Shown: positions 13,501-23,705, counted from the stretch's first letter. The stretch: DNA of 64,000 nt from Sphaeramia orbicularis (GCF_902148855.1 NC_043973.1:54151932-54215931); one strand, 5' to 3'. Program-made: numbers and translations. Notes: generated from the letters alone by a model not told the origin.

Positions 13501-15179
13501 CACAAATGAGACCCCAGGGGTTGGAGGGTGGGCCTTAGCTGAGGGGGCTGGGCTTAGGAAGGGTTTGGTGGGTGGGCCTTAGCTGAGGGGGCTGGTCTTA
13601 TGATGGGGTTGAGGGGTTGGTGGGTGGGCCCTACCTGAGGCGGCTGGGCTTATGAAGGGGTTGGTGGGTGGGCCTTAGGTGAGGGTGCTGGGTTTAGGAA
13701 GGGGTTGAGGGGTTGGTAGGTGGGCCTTAGCTGAGGGGGCTGGGCTTATGAAGGTGTTGGTGAGCGGGCCTTACCTGAGGGGGCTGGGCTTATGAAGGTG
13801 TTGGTGAGCGGGCCTTACCTGAGGGGGCTGGGCTTAGGAAGGGGTTGTAGTTGTTGGATGGGACGCTGAAGTCGATTCCCTGCAGCTCCTCAGCGTAGGA
13901 CCGCCTCGCCTCACCCTCCCTACTCTGTTCCCACTGGATAGCTGCAACAAGAGGGGTGAGGTCAATCTCACCATGCTGAATTTTGCTGGTCACATGATCA
14001 CATGAGCGGTTTACCTTGGTGTCTGGACAAGTGTTGTCTGTCAGGGGTGGAGTGAAATGGGCTGTAGGGTGAATGTGGCAGATCAGTATCATCTGGACCG
14101 TATGCATTCACTGGATGTTTAAATAAACCAGCTGTACCTTCCTGATGACACACATACACCTATAGGAGGCGGGGTCTGCAGAGGACGCCTGGCGTAAAGG
14201 GGAGTATCCCTCTGGAAGGCCCTCCTCATCTCAGACACGAGCAGCGATAGGCTGGACGTGCCCTGACAGGAAGTGACAGTATTGTATATTTGGTTCATTT
14301 CATGAGGATTGTCCTTCAGGAGCCCTAACCATAACTGTACCCTACCCTAACCGTACCCTAACCCTACAGGAACCCTAACCCTACAGGAGCCCTAACCATA
14401 ACTGTACCCTACCCTAACCGTACCCTAACCCTACAGGAACCCTAACCGTAACTGTACCCTACCCTAACCCTACCCTAACCCTTCAGGAGCCCTAACCCTA
14501 CCCTAACCCTTCAGGAGCCCTAACCCTACCCTCTCTTCAGGAACCCTAACCTTAACCCTACCCTAACCCTTTGCTGTGCCTCACCTGTGTCCAACTGCTC
14601 AGTGCGTCCAATTGAACATTGCCACTGGCGTCCACGCAGGGGCAGGCGGGGTTTATCACCATGGAGATGGATGGACAGACGTAGCAGCGGGGGCGGGACA
14701 TTGGTGTGTCTCATGGAGCCAAATGCAAACTGGGATATTATACTCACTTCCTGTGGAGACAATCATTGACTGATCAATGACTGGCTGATCAGTACTAATG
14801 AATATGATTGATTCCTCATAAACTGACCTTCAAAGTGGACAGGAATGGTTCCAGCCAGGTAAACAAGTCTCTTCTTCTCTCTATTTGGAAAACCTACCAG
14901 ATTATTGATCACCCATCAGTCACATTTTTAGTTAGTTGTAGACAGGAACAGTTCTCTTTGCATGATATCAGTCAGTAGCATTATAATAATAATACATTTA
15001 TTGATCAATAAACAGACCTCTGATTCCTCAGTGGTCACCTGCAAGATCTGTGACTCATATAATGAAAAGTAAAAAAAGGCTCTACTTACAGTAAAAATCT
15101 GAATGAGACGAAGGTCAGAGAACACAGAACGGACGGTCTGGAGGTCAGACAGCGTTTCTACTGGACATCTGTACTGACA
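1307..15179 (-). CDS. UEV domain + HOIP-type RBR E3 ubiquitin ligase (partial; both ends missing)
   Basis: Exons seen, 5' to 3': 15086-15179, 14828-14893, 14585-14750, 14160-14262, 13819-13941, 7176-7402, 5054-5236, 4720-4902, 4291-4389, 1707-1796, 1307-1378. All have GT-AG borders and matching phases. The first four encode a UEV domain like TSG101/UEVLD (LAGTIPV, YNIPVC, VDASGNVQL); Gln sits where active E2 enzymes have the catalytic Cys. Two low-complexity linker exons follow, then a helical segment, RING1 (CPIC, then CPQCGRP) and IBR (WCAH, CPSC, HEGLSC) closest to RNF31/HOIP as I recall it. The expected role is ubiquitin transfer, with the UEV binding ubiquitin or a P(T/S)AP peptide; this is inference. 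RING2 with the catalytic Cys must lie left of position 1. No first exon was found. Exon 14585-14750 is one base short of frame. Two neighbouring genes are the alternative reading. Confidence 0.72.
1961..2162. mobile_element. Foldback hAT-type MITE with 8-bp target duplication
   Basis: The two halves form an inverted repeat of roughly 65 bases (CAGGGGTCAGCAACCCTGGT on the left, its complement on the right). GCCTAAGC flanks both ends (1953-1960 and 2163-2170), which fits a hAT 8-bp duplication, although the flanks are themselves repetitive. It lies in an intron of the RBR gene. There is no coding capacity. Confidence 0.75.
2519..3616. mobile_element. Non-autonomous hAT element, 1.1 kb
   Basis: Perfect 19-bp terminal inverted repeats (TAGGCCTGTAACGGTACAC) lie at 2519 and 3598-3616. 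An 8-bp target duplication, GTTGTTAG, lies at 2511-2518 and 3617-3624. The inside has no transposase reading frame and contains a segment near 2940-3060 that recurs at 36.9 and 39.9 kb. Perfect ends suggest a fairly recent insertion. Confidence 0.9.
5700..6027. repeat. 79-bp tandem repeat, about 4 copies
   Basis: GCATGATTCTAAT recurs at about 5715, 5792, 5871 and 5950. Each unit carries CCCTAACCCTAACCCTGG, a telomere-like run. It is intronic in the RBR gene. Confidence 0.9.
6360..6900. repeat. Tandem repeat, unit about 30 bp
   Basis: Repeated CCTGGTACTAAACTAATAGA units with small length variation. It is interrupted at about 6755-6850 by a different sequence containing GTTTTGGGCCGAGGCCC, which looks like part of a dispersed repeat. 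Confidence 0.85.
7500..9220. repeat. Large minisatellite (TGTGGTCCTATTGTGGTTCTA-type), 1.7 kb
   Basis: Variants of 12-13 bp blocks such as GTGGTCCTACT and GTGGTTCTATT run through the interval, degenerate on the left and more uniform from about 8.4 kb. The repeat makes long spurious open frames rich in Trp, Tyr, Cys and Val. It lies in an intron of the RBR gene. Confidence 0.92.
9466..9630. repeat. 30-bp tandem repeat, about 5.5 copies
   Basis: GACCTCCACTGTGGAGTCAG recurs every 30 bases. An inverted, diverged single copy is seen near 12918-12950, so the unit probably came from a dispersed element. Each unit is partly palindromic (CTCCACTGTGGAG). Confidence 0.88.
9840..9975 (+). pseudogene. 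Isolated C2H2 zinc-finger coding fragment
   Basis: One frame reads CPHC, then 12 residues, then a H-x4-H pair (KHIQKKH), a standard C2H2 finger, and stops soon after. The sequence to about 10110 still reads as a short Cys-rich tail in shifted frames. No start, splice site or second finger was seen. It is probably a decayed gene or transposon fragment inside the long intron of the RBR gene; the family is not identified. Confidence 0.4.
9980..11196. other. Intronic stretch without recognised gene
   Basis: Contains a poly-T run near 10520-10545. Open frames such as the short one starting near 10985 on the plus strand match nothing I recognise. Nothing further is supported. Confidence 0.5.
11205..12055. 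mobile_element. Non-autonomous hAT element, 0.85 kb
   Basis: The left end is TAGGGCTGGGTA and the right end TACCCAACCCTA, flanked by an 8-bp duplication CACAAGAA (11197-11204 and 12056-12063). The interior has a GC-rich patch at 11320-11480 and AT-rich sides; no transposase frame is seen. Confidence 0.87.
12064..13495. other. AT-rich intron with hAT-like end sequence
   Basis: No exon recognised. The right part (about 13430-13495) ends in GTTTGAGTTTGAAACCCCTG, resembling the terminus of fish hAT/Charlie-type elements. The left boundary of such an element was not found. Confidence 0.4.
13500..13835. repeat. Minisatellite derived from an exon end plus splice donor
   Basis: Units of about 45-60 bp contain (minus strand) AGCCCAGCCCCCTCAG followed by GTAAGG or mutated forms. 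The rightmost copy is the real 3' end of the linker exon 13819-13941 with its donor; at least two other copies keep a GT donor. Confidence 0.85.
14300..14575. repeat. Degenerate telomere-like repeat
   Basis: CCCTAACC, CCCTACAGGA and CCGTACCCTAA variants alternate. It fills most of the intron between two UEV exons (14263-14584). Confidence 0.85.
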
Positions 15180-15650
15180 CTGAAACAGACACACAGAACC
15201 AATGGAACCATCAGAACCAACAGAACAATCAACATCTATACTGAAGATGAAAAAAGAAACAGAACCAATGGAACAATCAACATCTGTACTGAGACTGAAA
15301 CGGAACACACAGAACACAGAACCGATAGAGCCAACCGAACCAATAGAACAATCAATATCTGAACTGACACTGAAACCAAGAAACAGAACCAATGGAACAA
15401 TCAACATCTGTACTGAGACTGAAACGGAACACACAGAACCGATAGAGCCAACCGAACCAATAGAACAATCAATATCTGAACTGACACTGAAACCAAGAAA
15501 CAGAACCAACAGAACCAATGGAACTATCAACATCTGTACTGACACTGAAACAGAACACACAGAACCAATAGAGCCAACAGAACCAACAGAACAGTCAATA
15601 TCGGAACTGACACTGAAATGAAGAAACAGAACCAACAGAACCAATAGGGT
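15165..15650. repeat. Minisatellite derived from a splice acceptor plus exon start
   Basis: About four units of roughly 120-130 bp contain CATCTGTACTGACACTGAAA, which on the minus strand is the acceptor and first bases of UEV exon 15086-15179. Copies are visible near 15280, 15405 and 15530. The rest of each unit is AGAACCAATAGAAC-type sequence. Confidence 0.85.
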
Positions 15651-15659
15651 GGAGGCTCT

Positions 15660-16720
15660 GAGCCACTACTTCAGGTGCACACTGACATGCCAAGAATGCA
15701 GGACGTTCATTGACCACTGCCAATTCGATTCCATTCGTGGGCGGGGTCAAGGGTGATGGACCACCCACTCCTGCTTGATCCATAACTGTTGAACCAGACC
15801 AGTTTAACACAAATATTCCACATAATTGTAAAGGTCTAAATGCCATCTGAAACAGACTCAAAAGGCAACATTTAGTTTAAAACATTTTTAAATGAAAAAT
15901 ATCTAAAAACACTGCGTCACAGATGGACAAAAATTTACATCTATTTTTTTTCCAGAATTCCAAAGTTCTCCACAGTGAAGTTCCTCTGACATTTCAGCCT
16001 CAATTGTGTTCAGTGTAAACCTTAAACCCTCTATTTTACAACCCAATAATTAGTTATAGAGGAAAAAAATATGGGATCAAACCTAAATAGAAAAAGTTTA
16101 GACAAATGTCAGCGTCACAGATGGACAACAAAATTCAATATCAAATTAAATATTTTTTTATTTCAATTATCAATATCATATACATTTATTTACAATATTT
16201 ACAACATACAAATAATATTAACATTATATTCAGATGTATTTCACAGATATATGCATTTATTAATTTTAAACAGTGTGTTTAGAATATGACATAAATATAT
16301 TGTCAAATATCAATGTATTTGTATAAATGTAGTTTATTTATAGAGTTTATAAAATGAACCCAGAATGATGGCACTAAACTGGGTCACTGAACAAACATTC
16401 ACACTCACTAAACTACTCACATTTCTTTTGAAATTTTTTCTTATTTCAGAATACATTTTCCTGAAAATATAAGTAATTACCTACCCAAAAATATAAGTTT
16501 GGTGTAGATTGTCATTCAATTTTTTTACCCAAATGTTAACCTTCTCTTGACTTCACCCTCAATTCAATTCTTTGTTATTGTATAGAAACCATATAGTCAA
16601 TCAAGCGTCTTTCATGCTGGCAGAGCAAAACAACCAAAATGTTGGTTTGTCTCCCATCTGTACTGGCTCACATATGACAGTTCTACTTCATATGGCTATA
16701 AGATAGTTTTATTACTACTA
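15660..16720. other. AT-rich stretch without recognised gene
   Basis: The first exon of the UEV gene may lie here or further right, but I could not identify it. Nothing else is supported. Confidence 0.45.
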
Positions 16721-16729
16721 CTGATAACT

Positions 16730-16814
16730 ATGTCAATATTATTATTATTTTGTTGTACAATGTACAATGACAATAAAGATATATTGTATTCTATTATTAT
16801 TATTATTACTCTTT

Positions 16815-16848
<34 letters not shown>

Positions 16849-16888
16849 TACTACTCTTTGTATTATTATTATATTATCATTATTATTA

Positions 16889-16921
<33 letters not shown>

Positions 16922-16940
16922 TATTATTATACTATGATTA
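16730..16940. repeat. (ATT)n microsatellite
   Basis: Long TTA/ATT runs with a few interruptions such as ACTCTTTGT. Confidence 0.95.
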
Positions 16941-17089
16941 TTATGGACCTGGACCCTAGGTTAGGGTTACCTGGACTCAGTAACCCTGGAGGACCAGTAA
17001 TTATAAAACAATCCCAAACCTTTAAAAATGTTGACAGAGAAAGAAAAACATGAGCTGAAGAGACTGAGGTAAACAACGACTACAAAAGG

Positions 17090-17925
17090 GAAAGTGCAGC
17101 TCAACGACATCAGAGGAGTGGGCGGGACTTCAAACGATCACTGGATACAATAAAACCAATGAACTCCACCAGTTCTACAACAGGGTGGACACTGTCACGA
17201 CTGTGACAGCCACACCCACTCCAGCAGCAGCTCCTTCCTAACCCTAACCCACTCCAGCAGCTCCCTCCCTAACCCTAACCCTTTGGATGGTACCTCCATC
17301 CACTACCACTGCTGGACCCCTGCAGAGGCTGAGGCTGGACCTGCAGAGTCCTGGGAAAGCAGCTGGTCCACATGGTGTCCGTCCACAGATCCACCTGAGT
17401 CTACAGTGGGGAGGGTTCCAGCTCTGTGCAGAACATCATAACTTATACCAGGAACCAAGGTAGGGCGTCCAGCTGAGCTAACCCACTACAGTCCTGTGGT
17501 CCTAAGGTCATCACCAAGACCCTGGAGCAGCTGCTTCTCAGACCCCACGTCCAAAGACACTGTCCTCTACAAGCTCCACTGAGCCTACTCTCATCTGGGT
17601 AAGTCTGGGGGTTATGAGTATTTGACACAATCCATCCCTCCATACTCAGAGACCAGCTGAGTGGGTGTGGTTTCCTGGATCACTGACCACCTGACAGGAA
17701 TACAACAGTTTGTCAAGCTGGGGAACCGTGTCTCTGAGATGATCAGCGCTGGGGTTCCAATGGGATCCGGTCTGGTATCTGTACCTTTGGTGGACATACT
17801 TGTACACAATGGACAAAGTACAATTGAGTCCTGTCACATCCAAACGTATTCTAGTAACAAAGCAGAGCTGGACACTGAAGGAAAGCTGAAGGAAGCGGAA
17901 CTTCCCCTGTGGATTAATAGTTGAC
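17090..17925 (+). mobile_element. Decayed non-LTR retrotransposon (LINE) reverse-transcriptase fragment
   Basis: Broken frames on the plus strand resemble the RT of fish L2/CR1-group LINEs: a GKAAGPHGV block near 17355, then VVSWITDHLTGIQQFVKL near 17664, AGVPMGSGL near 17750 and SCHIQTYSS near 17830. Several frameshifts and stops separate these blocks, and both element ends are missing. It is an old copy. Confidence 0.7.
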
Positions 17926-18284
17926 CTGTTACGTACAATCCTGCTAGAAACCCCAACCAGAACAACAGACAATGTATGAATTAAAAAAAGACACAGTATG
18001 ACCAAAAAAACCACGATGTATGGATATTGTCAGTGTAAGAGACACCTGCAAAGATCACAACTATGAAGAATGACACAAAAGAGAACAGTATCAGCAAATT
18101 AACACACAAGAAGTTAAAGAATAAATACAAATGAACAGTGAAAGAGTTCGGATTGCAGAACTGTGCACCAGTTAATGTTTTAAGAAACTATCCTGTATTT
18201 TGTTAAATGAATGACTCGAAACCAGATCACAAATAGTTATACTGTTGTTGTTCTTAGCACTAAGCTAAACTTAGCTGAACTAAA

Positions 18285-18615
18285 TCCATGAACTGAGGTA
18301 CATGGGCGTTCCTGTTAGCAGCTGCTAGCTAACTGAACTGAGGTACATGGGCGTTCCTGTTAGCAGCTGCTAGCTAACTGAACTGAGGTAGATGAGCGTT
18401 CCTCTTAGCAGCTGCTAGCTAACTGAACTGAGGTAGATGAGCGTTCCTCTTAGCAGCTGCTAGCTAACTGAACTGAGGTAGATGAGCGTTCCTCTTAGCA
18501 GCTGCTAGCTAACTGAACTGAGGTAGATGAGCGTTCCTCTTAGCAGCTGCTAGGTAACTGAACTGAGGTAGATGAGCGTTCCTCTTAGCAGCTGCTAGCT
18601 AACTGAGCTAACTGA
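18285..18615. repeat. 45-bp tandem repeat, 7 copies
   Basis: GCGTTCC recurs every 45 bases from 18306, with TTAGCAGCTGCTAGCTAACT in each unit. Copies are nearly identical, so the array is young. Confidence 0.93.
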
Positions 18616-19090
18616 ACTGAAGTAGATGGTAGCAGTAGTTAGTCGCCGACCGGCTGGCGGGGAATTGTGTTTTTTCTCATTTGAGTTGTTATAGGTTAGA
18701 GTTCCGGTGTCACCTCGGTCAAAGTCCGCAGCTCCGCATCTGGGCCAACCTAGGCATGTTACCAAAACACCTACAGAAAGTGTTAGTTCAGGGATGCAAC
18801 AGGCTAACAGCTAACACACAGGCTCCGTTCATTTACACATGATACAACTTCCAGCTTTTCACAATGAAAGCACCAACAGACGGAGCAGAAAAGCCGGTCA
18901 GACTGGTTTAAGTCACCTCCAGTCCGCTCTATGATAGAAACACAATATCTACTGCTTCTTAAGTATACCTGAATAAATATGAGCAGATGAATGGAGTCAA
19001 AACATCTTTATATTTTCGCATGTAATCAAAGACATTTAAATATTGTCATTAAAATGAGTTGAAACATTAAAACAACCTGATCAGAATTAA
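18616..19090. other. Stretch without recognised gene
   Basis: Moderately GC-rich at 18640-18780, AT-rich after that. It is a candidate place for a first exon or promoter of a minus-strand gene, but no coding signal is seen. Confidence 0.35.
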
Positions 19091-19094
19091 CCCA

Positions 19095-19545
19095 CCAAAC
19101 TTCAGATGAAAACACGTGTACTTTAGATGAAAACGTGTATTTTGATGAAAACACGTGTACTTTAGATGAAAACGTGTATTTTTGATGAAAACACGTGTAC
19201 TTTAGATGAAAACGTGTACTTTTGATGAAAACACGTGTACTTTAGATGAAAACGTGTACTTTTGATAAAAACACGTGTACTTTAGATGAAAACACATGTA
19301 CTTTAGATGAAAACGTGTACTTTAGATGAAAACACATGTAATTTTGATGAAAACATGTATTTCAGATGAAAACACGTGTACTTTAGATGAAAACGTGTAC
19401 TTTAGATGAAAACACATGTAATTTAGATGAAAACGTGTACTTTAGATGAAAACACATGTAATTTTGATGAAAACATGTACTTCAGATGAAAACACGTGTA
19501 CTTTAGATGAAAACGTGTACTTTAGATGAAAACAAGCGCACTTTA
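19095..19545. repeat. Tandem repeat, unit about 20 bp
   Basis: Units of the form GATGAAAACACGTGTACTTT alternate with a shorter form lacking two bases. Many copies carry the ACGTGT/CACGTG core. Confidence 0.92.
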
Positions 19546-19924
19546 GTATCGTTAAGGTTTGAGTATTTGTACACTTGCAGTATGAGTACTTTTACTGTAA
19601 AACCCTCTGAACATTAACACAATGTCTCCATAACCGAAGTAAATATTTATCTTTAGTTGACATGTTTAATTGACTTTGGTAAAATTTTAATAGTTTATTT
19701 TTATACTGAGGTTCCCGCATCTTCTCCTCCAGTCGACAAACATATTCTTTGGTAAAGGTAGAAGAACCCTTAATGTTTCATCCAAGGTGAAAACCAGTCT
19801 GTTAATTACACAAAATAATCAATTATAATAAAATACACTGAAACCAAACCCTGCTTTGAAACTGTCAGAAGCAAATGCAGATGTGTGTTAAATGTAAGCA
19901 GTAAAAGTTAAAGTGCTCCAGTAC

Positions 19925-20355
19925 ATGTGTGGTACCTCTTGGGTAGTACCTCTACTGTAGTACCTCTAGTTTAGTACCTCAAGTTTAGTACCTCTAGTGT
20001 GGTACAGCTAGTGTAGTACCTCCAATGTTGTACCTCTAGTGTAGTACATCTAGTGTAGTACCTCTATTGTGGTACATCTAGTGTAGTACCTCCAGTGTAG
20101 TACCTCTAGTGTAGTACATCTTGTCTGGTACCTCTAGTGTAGCACATCTAGTGTAGTACCTCTATTGTGGTACATCTAGTGTAGTACCTCCAGTGTAGTA
20201 CCTCTAGTGTAGTACATCTAGTCTGGTACCTCTAGTGTAGTACCTCTATTGTGGTACCTCTAGTGTAGTACCTCTATTGTGGTACCTCTAGGTCTGGTAC
20301 CTCTAGTGTAGTACATCTAGGTAGTACATCTAGTGTAGTACCTGTAGTGTAGTAC
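19925..20355. repeat. Tandem repeat, unit about 18-20 bp
   Basis: GTAGTACCTCTAGTGTAGTA variants run throughout. Confidence 0.92.
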
Positions 20356-20466
20356 TGGAGTGAAGTATTTGGATTGTGTTCCTCCCTTCACTGTTAATCG
20401 GTCAGCTTAATGTGAAAGGTGTGGCCTGTTGTAACCAATCACAGAGCAGCTCCAGTCACCAGGTGC

Positions 20467-20472
20467 TTTATT
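20467..20472 (-). terminator. Poly(A) signal of the C7orf25 homologue
   Basis: Minus-strand AATAAA lies about 30 bases past the predicted stop codon. Confidence 0.6.
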
Positions 20473-21189
20473 GATTATTTACACTTTGAATATGATGCGA
20501 GTCAGATTCCAGCAGCCCCTGCAGTCGTCAGATGGGCGTGGCCCCTCCCCTCTTTGCCTTCTGTAAGAGCCCTTGGCTGATGATATGAACACGCTGTATC
20601 GGACACCCTGATTGGCCGCCGCCCTGACGAAGCGGCTGTGGCCCGTCATGGTAACAGCACGCAACGAGTCCCCGGTGCCAAAGATCAGCAGCGAGCGGCG
20701 GTTCACCTTCGTACTCGGAGTGAGACGGAGAGTCCCGCTCCGACGGGTCGATCATTCCACCACCTGAACACATAAACCGAACAATCACCAATGACTGCTT
20801 GTTGACCAAAGCGTCGTGACATCTGACAATGGACCAGAAACCAGGTGGATGGATCAACGCTGACGCCGCCCCTCACCTGCACATGTGACAGCAGATTCTG
20901 AGCGCGCTCCTTCTCTCCAGCTCACGCCAGCGTTGTCCAGGATCACCTGGAAGTCGGTGACGGCGCCAGCGCGACAGGCGAACAGCTCCTTCCCCTCCAT
21001 GAAGGCGTCAAGTCGCGGTACGGGTAGCACGGCCTCGCGGCGCTCCTGAGCCGCCTGCTCCGTCAGAAACCGGCTCACGGAACGTCAGGTGACAGGCGGC
21101 AGTGACTCAGAGATGACACGTATGTGATGAGTGTGGTGATGGTCCAGGTTGACACGACGACACTCGTCCACCTTCACCGGGAAGAAGAC

Positions 21190-21655
21190 AACAGCTCAGG
21201 TTAGGGTTAGGAACAGGACCAGGGTTAGGAACAGCACCAGGGTAGGAACAGGGTTAGGGACAGGAACAGGGTTAGGGTTAGGAACAGGGTTAGGAACAGG
21301 ACAGGGTTAGGAACAGGGTTAGGGACAGGAACAGGGTTAGGAACAGGGTTAGGAACAGGGTTAGGGACAGGAACAGGGTTAGGAACAGGAACAGGGTTAG
21401 GGTTAGGAACAGGGTTAGGACAACAGGACAGGGTAGGAACAGGGTTAGGGACAGGAACAGGGTTAGGAACAGGAACAGGGTTAGGGTTAGGAACAGGGGT
21501 AGGAACAGGAACAGGGTTTAGGGTTAGGAACAGGGTTAGGAACAGGACCAGGGTTAGGAACAGGGTAGGGACAGGAACAGGGTTTGGGTTAGGAACAGGG
21601 CTAGGAACAGGGACCAGGGTTAGGAACAGGGTTAGGAACAGGAACAGGGTTAGGG
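21190..21655. repeat. GGTTAGGAACAG minisatellite
   Basis: GGGTTAGGAACAGGAACA variants fill the intron between C7orf25 exons. The same motif recurs at 24.3, 30.95, 31.84, 38.65 and 39.5 kb. Confidence 0.93.
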
Positions 21656-22499
21656 TTTCCTGACACATCATATATGGCTTACACTATTGTCACCAAATGC
21701 TTATCAGGTAAGTTCAGACTTACGATTTTATCCATTTCCAGAAATATTTACATACTAATGATAGTTTAATTAAATTATCTCCATGGACCTTGATCAACAG
21801 AACATTGAAACTAATGGACCACAATTCCATGTTACATTTAGATGAGTTCACTTATTTGATTCTACCTGTAACGGGAATGAAAGGCTTTCAACCACGTTGC
21901 TCGCGGTCAACCCGTGTCAGGCCACACTCAGGCTCCTCCTCCTTTCTCCTCCTCCTCCCCTCCTCTTCCTCTTCCTCATCCTCCTCCTCCTCTGCCACCA
22001 AGCCTTGGTTCTGGGTGGCGGGACATCCTGCAGCTCCTCCTCGTCCATCTCCCTATGTTGGACAGCCACAATGTCTCCACGGATGGACACCCCCATGTGG
22101 TGCAGGGTGTCGGCACATGGGCCTGGACACACCATATAGAAGGCAAAGACCACACGGGGCTCAGTGTATTCGACAGGCGTTCTGTCGAGCAGCGAGCAGG
22201 AAGTCCTCAGCCTGTGGACCATCACATGACACATCAAACCAAACCAGAATTCAACAGCACATCAACAAAACGAACAAAGTAACAATCAACACTGGAAACA
22301 CAGTCAAGGTTCAACACTGGGAACAAAGTCTTTGTCTGACGCTGACATGTTGACGAGGCCTATTGATATGTGATTTTTATTTTGTTTGGATTGACAAAGG
22401 ACGCCATGTCCCACATAAGATGGGTTTCTATGGAAAGTGGAATTTGAAGAACTGTATTTATTAGTTGATATGTAGAAATACAACTTGCAAGTTGCTCCG

Positions 22500-22690
22500 T
22501 ACTAGTCCCGCCCCTCAACCTCTTGGCCCTGCCCCTCAACCCACCTGCCCTGACGACGCTCTTGTCCTCCGTACTGGCCCCGCCCCTCAACCTCCTGGCC
22601 CTGCCCCTCAACCCACCTGCCTGACGATGCTCTTGTCTCTGTACTGGCCCCGCCCCTCAACCCACCTGCCTGACAATGCTCTTGTCTCCG
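22500..22690. repeat. Tandem copies of an exon 3' end and donor (C7orf25)
   Basis: On the minus strand, GACAAGAGCATCGTCAGGCA followed by GGTGGGTTG is present as the exon end at 22666 and again in about two more units to the left, diverging stepwise. Intervening text is GGGGCGGGGCCAGTAC-like and GC-rich. Confidence 0.85.
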
Positions 22691-23159
22691 TACTGGCCCC
22701 GCCCTGCATATGTTTGTCAGCGCCTCTTGCCTTTTCGTCCAACCGCCTTCACCCACGTGTGTCCCATTGTGCCAACTACGTCGACCACCAGCGTGCACCG
22801 GTTTCCAACCACATCCGCGGTACGTGAAGACATGCAGCAAAGCGACCACGCCCTCCAGGTTCTCCGCAGACTCCACAATGGCACTCAGGTGCGTCAGGTT
22901 GGTGCTGTGCAGGTGCGATCTTTGACGATGAGCTCTCAGATTCGACACCTGCAGGAAGCGCAGCTCGCACGGAGGTTAGCGCACAACTTCCCGTGACCTT
23001 CCACCCCACGATTCAGCTGCTCCGCCGCTGCAGTAGCGAGTGGGCCGTCGCAATTCCGCTCCGACAGCGTCACCTGCATTGTCGCCATGGCAACAGGACC
23101 ATTGCACTATGAAACATTGAAGAGGATGTTCAGAAAACAATCCAGATGAGACTGAAGTG

Positions 23160-23705
23160 GACCACGTCCACACTGGTCTACACCTTGTCCTCGACCACAC
23201 CTGATCTACATCTACACCTGGTCCACGTCCACACTTGGTCTACATCTGGTCCATATCCACACCTGGTCTATATCTACACCTGGTCCACGTCCACACTTGG
23301 TCTACATCTGGTCCATATCCACCACCTGGTCTATATCTACACCTGGTCCACGTCCACACCTGGTTCACATCCACATCTGGTTTACACCTGGTCCCTGTCT
23401 AGCCCTGGTCTACACCTAGACCATGTCCACACTTGGTGTGCACCTGGTCTACGTCTACATCCACATCTGGTTTACACCTGGTCCCTGTCCAGCCCTGGTC
23501 TACACCTAGACCACGTCCACACTTGGTGTACACCTGGACCTCAAGCACACCTGGTGTACACCTGGACTATGTCCACAGAAGGTCTACACCTGGTCTACAT
23601 CCACACCTGGTCAACACCTGGTCCCTGTCTAGCCCTGGTCTACACCTAGTCCTGGTCCAGGCCTGGTCTACACCTAGTCCCTGTCTAGGCCTGGTCTACA
23701 TTTCC
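23160..23705. repeat. Minisatellite, unit about 20-24 bp
   Basis: CTACACCTGGTCCACGTCCA variants run throughout, upstream of the C7orf25 start. Confidence 0.9.

Larger units (their letters stand above)
20502..23088 (-). pseudogene. c7orf25: C7orf25 (UPF0415) homologue, interrupted by many single-base indels
   Basis: Exons by homology and splice sites: 22666-23088, 21866-22211, 20877-21171, 20502-20763. Family blocks recalled from human C7orf25 are clear: [94 protein letters not shown]. The function of the family is unknown to me. The reading frame changes again and again, at least seven times in the first exon and several times in each later one, mostly by one base. The splice sites, the start (ATGGCGACAATG) and a poly(A) signal are kept and few substitutions are evident. 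The other genes here have clean frames, so this is either a young pseudogene or a locally unpolished assembly over a live gene. I cannot decide which. Confidence 0.78.
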
